Assembly: GCA_901456055.1 (NCBI GenBank)
Contig: CABDWT010000001.1
Span: forward strand, 248,001 to 312,000
Direction of reading: 5' to 3'
DNA from: Phytobacter ursingii
GTDB lineage: Bacteria; Pseudomonadota; Gammaproteobacteria; Enterobacterales; Enterobacteriaceae
DNA length: 64,000 nucleotides
Shown here: positions 17,878 to 27,104 of the stretch, piece by piece
Layout of the letters: the number at the start of each line of letters is the position of its first letter
Numbering within the stretch: position 1 is the first letter of the stretch
Program-made: the position numbers and the translations under genes
Notes under the pieces: generated by a model
What the model was told of the DNA's origin: nothing
Database searches by the model: none
What the model saw: the letters and a program-made list of their open reading frames with translations, nothing else

Positions 17878-18723
17878 TTACGCAGGTTCAATCGGCAAAT
17901 CGTCGCGCGCGCCCCATTCACTCCAGGAACCATCGTACAACTTCACGTTAGTGGCGCCGAGTGTGGCCAGCGCCAGAATAACGACAGCGGCGGTGACCCC
18001 CGAGCCACAGCTGGCAATAATCGGCTCCTGCAGATTAACTCCCTGGCGTCTGAAGATGGCTTCCAGTTCGTCCGTCGTTTTCAACTCGCCGTTAACGACC
18101 AGATCGCCCCACGGTACATTCAACGCGCCGGGAATATGGCCGCGTTTCAAACCTGCACGCGGCTCATCCGCCTCGGCGTTGAAACGGGCTGCCGGGCGTG
18201 CATCCACGAGCTGTGCGGTACGCTCATGGCTGACCAGCAGCACATCGGTCAGTCGTTTAACCACTGACGGGTCAAATTTCACCTCAAAATCAGACTGTGG
18301 CAAATTGGCATCACCCTGTTCGAGCGGCAATTCATCGCGCTGCCAGCCCGCCAGTCCACCCGCCAGGATTGAAACGTGTTCGACACCGAAATTACGCAGC
18401 ATCCACCAGGCGCGCGGGGCAGAGAAGAGATTGCCCTCATCGTAGACCACCAGATGTTTGTCGTGGCTGATGCCCAGTTCGCGCATGGCGACGGCAAACG
18501 CTTCCGGGCGCGGTAACATGTGCGGCAGAGAAGTGGTGTGGTCCGAAAGGGCTTCGATATCAAAAAATACCGCTCCGGGGATGTGTCCGGCGCGGTACTC
18601 CGCCGTCATATCACGGGTGTGTTCCTGGCCTGCAGGGGCCATACGCGCATCAATGACCTGAAGTTCTGGATCATCAGCGTGTTCAATCAGCCAGTCGGCT
18701 GCGACAAAAAAAGAGGTGGACAT
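17878..18723 (-). CDS. sseA: 3-mercaptopyruvate sulfurtransferase SseA
   Basis: A 281-residue tandem rhodanese that transfers sulfur from 3-mercaptopyruvate to thiol acceptors or cyanide. The C-terminal active-site loop CGSGVTAAV is the mercaptopyruvate-type signature. The N-terminal rhodanese domain lacks the catalytic loop, as in the family. Length equals E. coli SseA. It is flanked by genes of the alpha-glucoside cluster, upstream by GH4 and PTS and downstream by the RpiR regulator. Its stop touches the regulator start, so the two are probably on one transcript. Confidence 0.96.
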   Translation of the reverse strand: MSTSFFVAADWLIEHADDPELQVIDARMAPAGQEHTRDMTAEYRAGHIPGAVFFDIEALSDHTTSLPHMLPRPEAFAVAMRELGISHDKHLVVYDEGNLFSAPRAWWMLRNFGVEHVSILAGGLAGWQRDELPLEQGDANLPQSDFEVKFDPSVVKRLTDVLLVSHERTAQLVDARPAARFNAEADEPRAGLKRGHIPGALNVPWGDLVVNGELKTTDELEAIFRRQGVNLQEPIIASCGSGVTAAVVILALATLGATNVKLYDGSWSEWGARDDLPIEPA

Positions 18724-18747
18724 GGTTGCCTCCGTGTCATCAACAAG

Positions 18748-18874
18748 AAACCCGTCATATTTCAGGTTGCAGGCGTGTTGGCTATCTTGTCCACCCCAGT
18801 CACTTAAATCAGTAAGCTCCCGGGGATTCTCTCACTTGCCGCCTGCCTGCAACTCGAATTATTTCGGGTATATC
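18748..18874. repeat. ERIC element between the GH4 gene and sseA
   Basis: About 127 bases, the full ERIC length. Ends ACCCGTCATATTTCAGGTTG (from 18750) and CAACTCGAATTATTTCGGGT (to 18869) form the terminal inverted repeat. The core CACCCCAGTCACTTAAATCAG and GTAAGCTCCCGGGGATTC is clear. It fills most of the 215-base gap and would be transcribed if the upstream genes read through into sseA. Confidence 0.92.
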
Positions 18875-18938
18875 CTGAATTGTTAACGTTTTTTCCTGAC
18901 CCGACAAGCAACCATCGCAAAAGGCGCGAGTAACCTCG

Positions 18939-20306
18939 TTATTTTTTTACCGCCCGACCGTTTTCCCAGGCTTTTTGCAGCGCGGGCCAGTATTCTCGAT
19001 TCGCCGCGATCATCTCATCAAGAATCGCTTTGGCGTGTTGCATGGTGGGCACCGTACGGTTGAGCGTAAAGGCCTGCAGGGCTTTCTCGTAACTGCCTTC
19101 AATGGTGGCTTCCACCAGGAGCTGCTCCGAGGCGAGTTGCTGCATCAATAATGTCTGATGAAACAACGGCACGGCCCCCATGCGCACTGGCTCCGGCCCG
19201 TTTGCCGTGATGTAAGCCGGTACTTCTACCATCGCATCGTAGGGGAGATTCGCAATCGCCCCTTTATTTTCGACGATCACCAGGTGACGCTGGCGTAAAT
19301 CAAAGGCCAGCGAGCAGGCGACATCGACGATAAACGCGCCGTGAACCCCGACATGGAACGCATCCGGTAAGATGCCGGTACGCTGGTACTCCTGGGCTGC
19401 GGCAAACAGTTTTTTCTCCCGGCCGTTCATCACCTCATTGGCGCGGGTATAGTTCGGGTCCTGATGCGCCACAATCTCGTTGGGCATCAGGTAGTATTGC
19501 AGATAAGGGTTCGGCAGATACTCCGGGAAATGATCCATCAATGGTTTAATATTGCGCCATGTCTTCACCCACGACGGATCGGAATGCTGCGGATCGGTCT
19601 GTGCGGCATCTTCGGTGAGCAGGCCAAAGCGGGCGATATGTTCGCGTAGTTGAGGCAGCCTGTCTTCGCCATCGACAAGCACGCGGGTAAACCAGCCAAA
19701 ATGGTTCAGGCCGAAGTAATCCACTTCCAGCTTGTGGCGATCAACGCCGAGAATTGCTCCCATATTACGCATCGCCGCGACCGGCATATCGCAAATATTG
19801 AGTACGCGCGCGTCAGGGCGCAGGCGGCGTACCCCTTCGGCAACAATGGCTGCCGGGTTGGAGTAATTTACAATCCAGGCGCGTTTATCCGCGTAGCGCT
19901 CCACCAGGTCAATAAGTTCAACCATTGGCAGAATGGTACGTAAACCGTAGGCCAGACCGCCAGGTCCACAGGTTTCCTGACCCACCACCCCATGACGTAG
20001 CGGGATCTTTTCATCCTGCTCACGCATTTTGTACTGGCCGACGCGCATCTGGGCGAAGACAAAATGGGCACCGCTAAAGGCCGCTTCCGGATCGCTGGTG
20101 ACGGTAAATTTGATACTCTGGCTGTGGTCACGAATGACCTTTTCCACGACCGGCGCAATGGTGCTCTGTCGGGCTTCGTCAATGTCGTAGAGGCGAATTT
20201 CCGCCAGAGGGAAATCTTCCAGACGTACCATCAGGCTTTTGACGATCCCTGGCGTATAGGTGCTGCCGCCGCCGGCGATAGAGAGAATAAATGGGGGGTT
20301 CAACAT
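18939..20306 (-). CDS. 6-phospho-alpha-glucosidase, glycoside hydrolase family 4
   Basis: A 455-residue NAD- and Mn-dependent hydrolase that splits 6-phosphorylated alpha-glucosides such as maltose-6'-phosphate. An N-terminal nucleotide-binding motif AGGGSTYTPG (11-20) is present. The CDMP motif at residues 172-175 marks alpha-specific members; beta-specific ones carry CNVP. The metal ligands C172 and H202 (GLNHFGW) are present. AAGGAG precedes the ATG. It starts 12 bases after the PTS permease stop, so permease and hydrolase form one operon. It is related to GlvA of E. coli and AglB of Klebsiella; orthology to either cannot be settled here. Confidence 0.9.
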   Translation of the reverse strand: MLNPPFILSIAGGGSTYTPGIVKSLMVRLEDFPLAEIRLYDIDEARQSTIAPVVEKVIRDHSQSIKFTVTSDPEAAFSGAHFVFAQMRVGQYKMREQDEKIPLRHGVVGQETCGPGGLAYGLRTILPMVELIDLVERYADKRAWIVNYSNPAAIVAEGVRRLRPDARVLNICDMPVAAMRNMGAILGVDRHKLEVDYFGLNHFGWFTRVLVDGEDRLPQLREHIARFGLLTEDAAQTDPQHSDPSWVKTWRNIKPLMDHFPEYLPNPYLQYYLMPNEIVAHQDPNYTRANEVMNGREKKLFAAAQEYQRTGILPDAFHVGVHGAFIVDVACSLAFDLRQRHLVIVENKGAIANLPYDAMVEVPAYITANGPEPVRMGAVPLFHQTLLMQQLASEQLLVEATIEGSYEKALQAFTLNRTVPTMQHAKAILDEMIAANREYWPALQKAWENGRAVKK

Positions 20307-20318
20307 CTTTAGTCTCCT

Positions 20319-21863
20319 TTAGAGAAAGGCCTCAACGGCTTCTCGCATTTTTTTGACATGCAGCCCGTAGACCACCTGAACGTTATTGCCTTGTTTGATG
20401 ACCGCTTTCGCGCCTGTTGCTTTCAGACGAGATTCATCAATAGTAGCGACATCTTTTACCGTGACGCGCAGACGGGTATAGCAGTTGTCTACCACCTCAA
20501 TGTTGCCGCGTCCGCCAAGCCCTTCAATGATCGCCACGCCGAGCCCATCGTTGTTACCTTTGGCCTGGTAATCCTGTTTGCTGTAAAGACGCGTCTCTTC
20601 GTCTTCGGCTTCCCGGCCAGGCGTCTTCATGTCGAAACGCAAAATCAGGAAACGGAAGATAATGAAATAGAGCGCGAACATGATGAGGCCAACCACGATG
20701 TACATCGGCCAGTTCGATTTCTCGGTGCCGAGCGGCAGGTTGTAGAGAATGAAATCAATGATGCCGTTTGCGCCGATCGCATGGACGCCAAACAGGGAGA
20801 AAAGCATCATGCCGATACCGGTCAGCACCGCATGCACCACGAACAGCAGCGGCGCGACGAACAGGAAAGAAAACTCGATAGGCTCGGTCACCCCAACCAG
20901 AAGCGAGGTCAGCGCTGCGGGGATAAGAATCGCTTTTGCTGCTGCTTTGCGTTCTGGTTTCGCGGTCAAATACATAGCCAGCGCCGCCGCGGGCAGGCCG
21001 AACATTTTACTGATACCGCGCGCATCCCATACCACCGTACTGCTAAGCTGTTTCACGTCCGGACAGGCCATCTCGGCAAAGTAAATATTGCGCGCGCCCT
21101 GGTACATGGAGCCGCATACCTCCTGCGTACCGCCCAGCTCGGTATATAAAAATGGCGTGTAGACCAGGTGATGCAGGCCAGTGGGCACAAGGATGCGTTC
21201 AAGGAAGCCATAAATTGCCACGCCGAAGGGCCCGGCGCCTTTAATGGCCATCGCCAGTGTGCTGATGCCATGCTGGGCGAAAGGCCACAATTCGCTCATG
21301 ATCACGCCCAGCACCATGGAGACAGGCAGCATGATAATGGCGACAAAGCAGTGCCCGGAATAGATAGCCATCGCCCCGGAAAACTGTACGCCGGAATATT
21401 TGTTGTACACATATCCCGATAGCGCGCCGGTGAGGATCCCGGCGAAGACGCCCATCTCCAGCACCTGCACACCCAGCACCATGCTCTGGCCCGCCGCTTT
21501 CATCTGATCTGCTGCTGCCAGCGCCCCCTGCATCTGCATGGTGACATTCATGGCGTTGATAAAAACGATAAAGGTGACAAGGCCAATTAGCGCGGCATAG
21601 CCTTTATCACGCGCGGCGAGGCCAACGGGGATGCCGACGGCGAACACCAGCGCCAGATTTGCCAGTACCGAGACGGCGGACTTTGCAATCAATTGCCCGG
21701 TGTGTTGAATCAGCGGGTGACCGAGGAAAGGCAGGTACTCAGCCAGGTTGCCGTTGCCGAAAATATTTCCGAAGGCGATAAACAAGCCGACAATCGGCAA
21801 AATCAGCACCGGACCAAAGAGGGACTTACCGAAATTTTGTAGGGCATTAACGGCTCTGCTCAT
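20319..21863 (-). CDS. Alpha-glucoside-type PTS permease, EIICB fusion
   Basis: A 514-residue PTS enzyme II of the glucose/maltose family. The membrane EIIC domain (about 1-410) carries the sugar. A short linker leads to a C-terminal EIIB domain (about 430-514), whose phosphorylated cysteine lies in DNCYTRLRV. No EIIA domain is present, so a host EIIA(Glc) must supply phosphate. ATG 21863 (MSRAVNALQNFG) is preferred over an upstream start at 21926, because it matches the family N-terminus and is preceded by AGAGAG. It pairs with the downstream GH4 hydrolase and resembles MalX, GlvCB and AglA. Confidence 0.9.
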   Translation of the reverse strand: MSRAVNALQNFGKSLFGPVLILPIVGLFIAFGNIFGNGNLAEYLPFLGHPLIQHTGQLIAKSAVSVLANLALVFAVGIPVGLAARDKGYAALIGLVTFIVFINAMNVTMQMQGALAAADQMKAAGQSMVLGVQVLEMGVFAGILTGALSGYVYNKYSGVQFSGAMAIYSGHCFVAIIMLPVSMVLGVIMSELWPFAQHGISTLAMAIKGAGPFGVAIYGFLERILVPTGLHHLVYTPFLYTELGGTQEVCGSMYQGARNIYFAEMACPDVKQLSSTVVWDARGISKMFGLPAAALAMYLTAKPERKAAAKAILIPAALTSLLVGVTEPIEFSFLFVAPLLFVVHAVLTGIGMMLFSLFGVHAIGANGIIDFILYNLPLGTEKSNWPMYIVVGLIMFALYFIIFRFLILRFDMKTPGREAEDEETRLYSKQDYQAKGNNDGLGVAIIEGLGGRGNIEVVDNCYTRLRVTVKDVATIDESRLKATGAKAVIKQGNNVQVVYGLHVKKMREAVEAFL

Positions 21864-21907
21864 AACGTTCTCTCTTATATGAACCGCGAAAAATAGGTGA
21901 AGATGCA

Positions 21908-21993
21908 GTAACGTTAGCAGGTACACGCAAAAAGAAGCTATCTATCTTATTGTTTTAAAAACAAATGACCTGAAAGGTAACATGTAACGTTAC
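21908..21993. promoter_or_regulatory. Candidate operator pair and promoter region for the PTS-GH4 operon
   Basis: GTAACGTTA occurs twice, at 21908-21916 and 21984-21992, 76 bases apart; the second is the palindrome GTAACGTTAC. Between them lies a perfect 15-base palindrome, TTGTTTTAAAAACAA (21950-21964), and a minus-strand -10-like TAAGAT (21944-21949). The layout would suit a looping or dimer-of-dimers repressor such as the RpiR protein. The assignment is inferred. Confidence 0.45.
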
Positions 21994-21997
21994 GACC

Positions 21998-22013
21998 TGT
22001 GATCGCGGTAACA
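21998..22013 (-). promoter_or_regulatory. Candidate CRP-cAMP site upstream of the PTS operon
   Basis: TGTGA-TCGCGG-TAACA fits the CRP consensus TGTGA-N6-TCACA with one mismatch. It lies about 68 bases upstream of the transcription start expected from the TAAGAT -10-like element on the minus strand. CRP control is usual for alpha-glucoside PTS operons. It could also act on the divergent yfhM promoter. Confidence 0.5.
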
Positions 22014-22141
22014 CGCCCGAGCGAACCGGCTAAACACAACGAAGCGCTTTCCAGATTCTGGGAGGGTGTTTGTAATCGGCAAAGTCACGCATAATACTTA
22101 CGCTTAACGAATTAACAGGCTTTGTGGGCCAGGGATAAAGG

Positions 22142-25100
22142 ATGAAACTGAAACGTTCAGCGGCGATGGCTATCGCCTTCTTAAGTGCGTTCATATTGGC
22201 AGGCTGTGATAACAACGATAAGCCTCAGGAAGCGCAGGCCGCACCGGCCGCTGCAGCGCCAGCCGCGAGTCAAACTCCAGCCGCGGTAAAACCGGATGGC
22301 GAAAAACTCAAACAACTGGCGGCGAGCAGTGAAGGTAAGCCGTTAACGCTGGTTGATGCCTCCGAGGTTCAGCTTGAGGGCGCGGCTGCCCTTGTGTTGA
22401 CCTTCTCCGTTCCGCTCGACCCGGATCAAAACTTTGCCCAGACTGTCCATGTGGTGGATAAAAAGAATGGCAAAGTAGACGGGGCGTGGGAACTCTCCAC
22501 AAACCTGAAAGAGCTTCGCCTGCGTCACCTTGAACCCAACCGCGAACTGCTGGTATCCGTTGACCGCGGGCTGGTGGCGCTTAATAAAGCCACCTTTGGC
22601 ATTGATTACGAAAAGGCGATTACCACGCGTGATATTCAGCCTACCGTCGGCTTCGCCAGCCGCGGGTCTTTACTGCCTGGAAAAGTGGTGGAAGGGCTGC
22701 CGGTTATGGCGCTTAACGTCAATAATGTGGACGTGAACTTCTACCGCGTGAAGCCGGAATCGCTGGCGGCGTTTGTCAGCCAATGGGAATACCGTAATGC
22801 GCTGACGAACTGGGAGTCAGACACCTTGCTGAAAATGGCCGATCTGGTTTACACCGGACGGTTTGACCTCAATCCGGCACGTAACACCCGAGAAAAACTC
22901 CTGCTTCCGCTGGGGGAAATCAAACCCCTGCAGCAGGCCGGCGTGTATATCGCCGTGATGAACCAGGCGGGGCATTATAGCTATAGCAATGCGGCCACTC
23001 TCTTCACCCTGAGTAATATTGGTCTGTCTGCTCACCGTTACCATAATCGGCTGGATATTTTCACACAGGGGCTGGAAAACGGAGCGGCGCAATCGGGCGT
23101 CGACGTTGTGCTACTGAACGAGAAAGGCCAGACGTTGGCTCAGGCGACGAGCGATGCGCAGGGACATGCCACGCTGACCACGGACAAAGAGGCGGCGCTG
23201 GTTCTGGCGCGTAAAGACGGCGAGACAACATTGCTCGACTTGCAACTTCCCGCCCTCGATCTGGCGGAATTTGCGATTGCCGGGGATCCGGGTTACAGCA
23301 AGCAATTCTTTATGTTTGGTCCGCGCGATCTCTACCGTCCGGGCGAAACGGTTATCGTAAATGCTCTGCTACGTGACAGCGACGGTAAACCGCTTGCCGA
23401 TCAACCCGTGAAGCTTGAGGTAGTCAAACCGGATGGTCAGGTGATGCGTACCGTGGTGAGCCAGCCGACAAACGGTCTTTATCATTTCACCTATACCCTT
23501 GATGCCAGCGCGCAAACCGGTACATGGTCGATTCGCGCCAATACCGGGGATAACCAACTACGTAACTGGTCTTTCCATGTGGAAGACTTTATGCCAGAAC
23601 GCATGGCGCTGAATCTGAGCCCACAAGCGACACCGCTCAAAGCCGATGAGGATGTGGATTTCAACGTCGCCGGCTATTACCTGTACGGTGCGCCTGCTAA
23701 CGGCAACACCCTGCAGGGCCAGCTCTGGCTGCGACCTTTACGCGAAGCGGTAAAAGCGCTGCCTGGCTTCCAGTTTGGCGACATTGCCGATGAAACGCTG
23801 ACGCGTACCCTGGATGAAGTGCATCTGACGCTGGACGAAAAAGGCCATGGTCAGGTTACAGCTCCCAGCCAGTGGCAGGAAACGCACTCCCCGTTGCAGG
23901 TCATTTTGCAGGCAAGCCTGCTGGAATCGGGCGGTCGCCCGGTTACGCGTCGTGCTGAACAGGCTGTCTGGCCTGCACCTGCATTGCCGGGTATTCGCCC
24001 GCAGTTTGCCTCAAAAGCGGTTTACGATTACCGCACCGATACCACCGTCAACCAGCCCATTGTTGATGAAAATGGCAATGCCGGTTTTGACATTGTCTAT
24101 GCCGACGCGCAGGGCGTGAAAAAAGCAGTATCGGGCCTGCAGGTTCGGCTGATTCGTGAACGTCGCGATTACTACTGGAACTGGTCGGAAAGTGAAGGCT
24201 GGCAGTCGCAATTCGATCAAAAAGATCTGGTGGAGAATGAGCAAACGCTTGATCTGGCTGCTGACGAAACCGGGAAAATTACCGTACCGGTAGAGTGGGG
24301 CTCGTATCGCCTGGAAGTCAAAGCGCCGGATGAAAGCGTCAGTAGCGTTCGTTTCTGGGCGGGCTACAGCTGGCAGGATAACAGTGACGGATCCGGGGCT
24401 GCGCGCCCTGACCGCGTCACCATGAAACTGGATAAACCCTCTTATCAGCCGGGCGATACCATCAAGGTGCATATTACCGCTCCTGCCGCGGGTAAAGGTT
24501 ACGCCATGATTGAGTCCAGCGAAGGGCCGTTGTGGTGGCAGGAAATCGATGTACCCGCGACCGGGCTCGATCTCTCCATTCCGGTGGATCAGAAATGGCG
24601 TCGCCACGATCTCTATCTGAGCACGCTGGTGGTGCGTCCGGGGGATAAATCAAAATCGGCAACGCCGAAACGCGCCGTGGGCTTGCTCCATCTGCCGATG
24701 GGTGACGAAAACCGCCGTCTCTCCCTGGCGCTGGAAACGCCGCAAAAAATGCGCCCGAACCAGCCGCTGACGGTCAAGCTGAAGGCCAGCCTGAAAAACG
24801 GCACTGTGCCAAAACAGGTTAACGTGTTGGTCTCCGCAGTGGATAGCGGGGTACTGAATATCACCGATTATGTCACGCCGGATCCGTGGGAAGCCTTCTT
24901 CGGGCAAAAACGCTATGGCGCCGATATCTATGACATTTATGGTCAGGTGATTGAAGGGCAGGGGCGTCTGGCCGCGTTACGTTTTGGTGGTGATGGCGAC
25001 GAACTCAACCGCGGCGGCAAGCCACCGGTTAACCATGTCACGATCATCGCCCAGCAGGCGCAGCCGGTGACGCTCGATGACAACGGTGAGGGAACCGTCA

Positions 25101-27103
25101 CGCTCCCCGTTGGCGACTTTAACGGTGAACTGCGTGTGATGGCACAGGCCTGGACGGCGGAAGACTTTGGTAATAGCGAAGGCAAAGTGATTGTGGCAGC
25201 GCCGGTTATTACGGAGCTAAACACACCGCGCTTCCTGGCCGGCGGCGATACCAGTCGCCTGACGCTCGATATTACTAACCTCACCGATAAGCCACAGACG
25301 CTGAATATTGCGCTGGCGGCAAAAGGACTGCTGGCACTGGAAAGCGAGCAACCGAAACCGGTGAATGTGGCGGCAGGGGCGCGAATGACGCTCTTTATTC
25401 CGGTACGCGCGCTGGACGGTTATGGCGATGGCGAAGTGACGGCTTCGGTTTCAGGTCTGACGTTGCCGGGAGAAACCTTCGCGACGCAGAATAAATCGTG
25501 GAAAATCGGTGTGCGTCCGGCTTACCCGGCTCAGACCATCAGTAGCGATGTCATGCTCTATCCCCATGAGAGCTGGAATGCACCGGCTGAGCATACGAAA
25601 CGTATTTCGCCTGTGGCGCTGCAAGGGCAGTTATTGCTGAGCGGACGTCCTTCGCTCAACATTGCCCGCTACATTCAGGAACTGAAAGCCTACCCGTACG
25701 GATGCCTTGAGCAGACGGCGAGCGGGCTGTTCCCGTCGTTATATACCAATGCGGCCCAGCTTAAGGCGATGGGTATCAAGGGTGACAGCGATGAACAGCG
25801 CCGTGCGGCAGTGGAAATCGGTATCTCCCGCTTACTGCAAATGCAGCGTGACGACGGCGGCTTCTCGTTATGGGATAAAAACGGGCCGGAAGAGTACTGG
25901 TTGTCCGCTTACGTGACTGACTTCCTGGTACGCGCCTCTGAGCAGGGCTACAGCGTGCCGGTTGAAGCGCTGAATAATGCCAATAGCCGCCTTTTGCGTT
26001 ACTTGCAAGACCCGGCGGTGATGGCGGTGCGTTACAGCGACGATGTCCAGGCGACCAAATTTGCCGCGCAAAGCTATGCGGCGCTGGTGCTTGCACGTCA
26101 GCAGAAAGCTCCTCTCGGGGCACTGCGCGAACTGTGGCAACGCCATGCTCAGGCGAAAGCCGGTCTGCCTCTGCTGCAACTGGGTGTCGCACTCAAGCTG
26201 ATGGGCGATGCACCGCGTAGTGAACAAGCACTGGCGCTGGCGTTAACCACGCCGCGTGCGAAAGCGCAGCGCTGGATGGCGGACTACGGCAGCGATCTGC
26301 GAGATAACGCGCTGATGCTGTCGCTGCTGGAAGAAAACGCACTGTTGCCGGATGCGCAGAACAAGCTGCTGACCACTTTATCTGAACAGGCATACGGTCA
26401 ACGCTGGCTTTCTACGCAGGAGAGCAATGCGCTCTATCTGGCAGGGCGTCATTTGCAAAACTTGCCGGGCACCTGGCAGGCACAGACTTCTTTGACCAGT
26501 GAAGAGCTTAAAGGCGACAAACCGCAAACGCGCGAACTCAATGCGGACCAGATGACGGCATTGACGGTGACTAACACCGGGGAAAGCCCGATGTGGCTGC
26601 GTCTCGACAGCACAGGGTATCCGGAATACACCCCGGCACCAGCCAGCAATGTACTGAACATTGAACGCCAGATCCTCGGCACCGATGGGCAGACAAAATC
26701 GCTGGCCTCGCTGAAAAGCGGCGAGCTGGTGCTGGTGTGGCTTGAAGTGCGTGCCAGCCACAACGTGCCGGATGCATTGGTGGTTGACCTTCTGCCCGCC
26801 GGGCTGGAGCTGGAAAACCAGAACCTGGCCAGCAGCAGCGCGAGTCTGCAGGATAGCGGCAGCGAAGTACAGGAACTCCTCAACCGTATGCAGCAGGCAG
26901 ATATTGCCCATATGGAATTCCGCGATGATCGCTTTGTCGCCGCCGTCTCCGTGAGCGAAGGCCAGCCAGTGACGCTGGTGTACCTTGCGCGTGCGGTAAC
27001 GCCGGGAACCTATCAACTGCCGATGCCACAGGTGGAATCGATGTACGTACCGCAGTGGCGGGCCACCGGGGCCGCAAGCGGTCCGCTGATCGTTCGCCCA
27101 TAG
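22142..27103 (+). CDS. yfhM: Alpha-2-macroglobulin-like lipoprotein YfhM (ECAM)
   Basis: A 1653-residue bacterial alpha-2-macroglobulin, a periplasmic protease trap anchored to the inner membrane. The signal peptide ends with the lipobox LAGC (Cys at residue 22). A tract rich in Ala, Pro and Gln follows, then repeated macroglobulin domains. The thioester motif CLEQ starts at residue 1188 (YPYGCLEQTASG), so the molecule can bind attacking proteases covalently. pbpC starts one base after its stop. The pairing with PBP1C is the standard arrangement and suggests defence and repair of the wall after outer-membrane damage. Confidence 0.96.
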   Translation: MKLKRSAAMAIAFLSAFILAGCDNNDKPQEAQAAPAAAAPAASQTPAAVKPDGEKLKQLAASSEGKPLTLVDASEVQLEGAAALVLTFSVPLDPDQNFAQTVHVVDKKNGKVDGAWELSTNLKELRLRHLEPNRELLVSVDRGLVALNKATFGIDYEKAITTRDIQPTVGFASRGSLLPGKVVEGLPVMALNVNNVDVNFYRVKPESLAAFVSQWEYRNALTNWESDTLLKMADLVYTGRFDLNPARNTREKLLLPLGEIKPLQQAGVYIAVMNQAGHYSYSNAATLFTLSNIGLSAHRYHNRLDIFTQGLENGAAQSGVDVVLLNEKGQTLAQATSDAQGHATLTTDKEAALVLARKDGETTLLDLQLPALDLAEFAIAGDPGYSKQFFMFGPRDLYRPGETVIVNALLRDSDGKPLADQPVKLEVVKPDGQVMRTVVSQPTNGLYHFTYTLDASAQTGTWSIRANTGDNQLRNWSFHVEDFMPERMALNLSPQATPLKADEDVDFNVAGYYLYGAPANGNTLQGQLWLRPLREAVKALPGFQFGDIADETLTRTLDEVHLTLDEKGHGQVTAPSQWQETHSPLQVILQASLLESGGRPVTRRAEQAVWPAPALPGIRPQFASKAVYDYRTDTTVNQPIVDENGNAGFDIVYADAQGVKKAVSGLQVRLIRERRDYYWNWSESEGWQSQFDQKDLVENEQTLDLAADETGKITVPVEWGSYRLEVKAPDESVSSVRFWAGYSWQDNSDGSGAARPDRVTMKLDKPSYQPGDTIKVHITAPAAGKGYAMIESSEGPLWWQEIDVPATGLDLSIPVDQKWRRHDLYLSTLVVRPGDKSKSATPKRAVGLLHLPMGDENRRLSLALETPQKMRPNQPLTVKLKASLKNGTVPKQVNVLVSAVDSGVLNITDYVTPDPWEAFFGQKRYGADIYDIYGQVIEGQGRLAALRFGGDGDELNRGGKPPVNHVTIIAQQAQPVTLDDNGEGTVTLPVGDFNGELRVMAQAWTAEDFGNSEGKVIVAAPVITELNTPRFLAGGDTSRLTLDITNLTDKPQTLNIALAAKGLLALESEQPKPVNVAAGARMTLFIPVRALDGYGDGEVTASVSGLTLPGETFATQNKSWKIGVRPAYPAQTISSDVMLYPHESWNAPAEHTKRISPVALQGQLLLSGRPSLNIARYIQELKAYPYGCLEQTASGLFPSLYTNAAQLKAMGIKGDSDEQRRAAVEIGISRLLQMQRDDGGFSLWDKNGPEEYWLSAYVTDFLVRASEQGYSVPVEALNNANSRLLRYLQDPAVMAVRYSDDVQATKFAAQSYAALVLARQQKAPLGALRELWQRHAQAKAGLPLLQLGVALKLMGDAPRSEQALALALTTPRAKAQRWMADYGSDLRDNALMLSLLEENALLPDAQNKLLTTLSEQAYGQRWLSTQESNALYLAGRHLQNLPGTWQAQTSLTSEELKGDKPQTRELNADQMTALTVTNTGESPMWLRLDSTGYPEYTPAPASNVLNIERQILGTDGQTKSLASLKSGELVLVWLEVRASHNVPDALVVDLLPAGLELENQNLASSSASLQDSGSEVQELLNRMQQADIAHMEFRDDRFVAAVSVSEGQPVTLVYLARAVTPGTYQLPMPQVESMYVPQWRATGAASGPLIVRP

Positions 27104-27104
27104 C

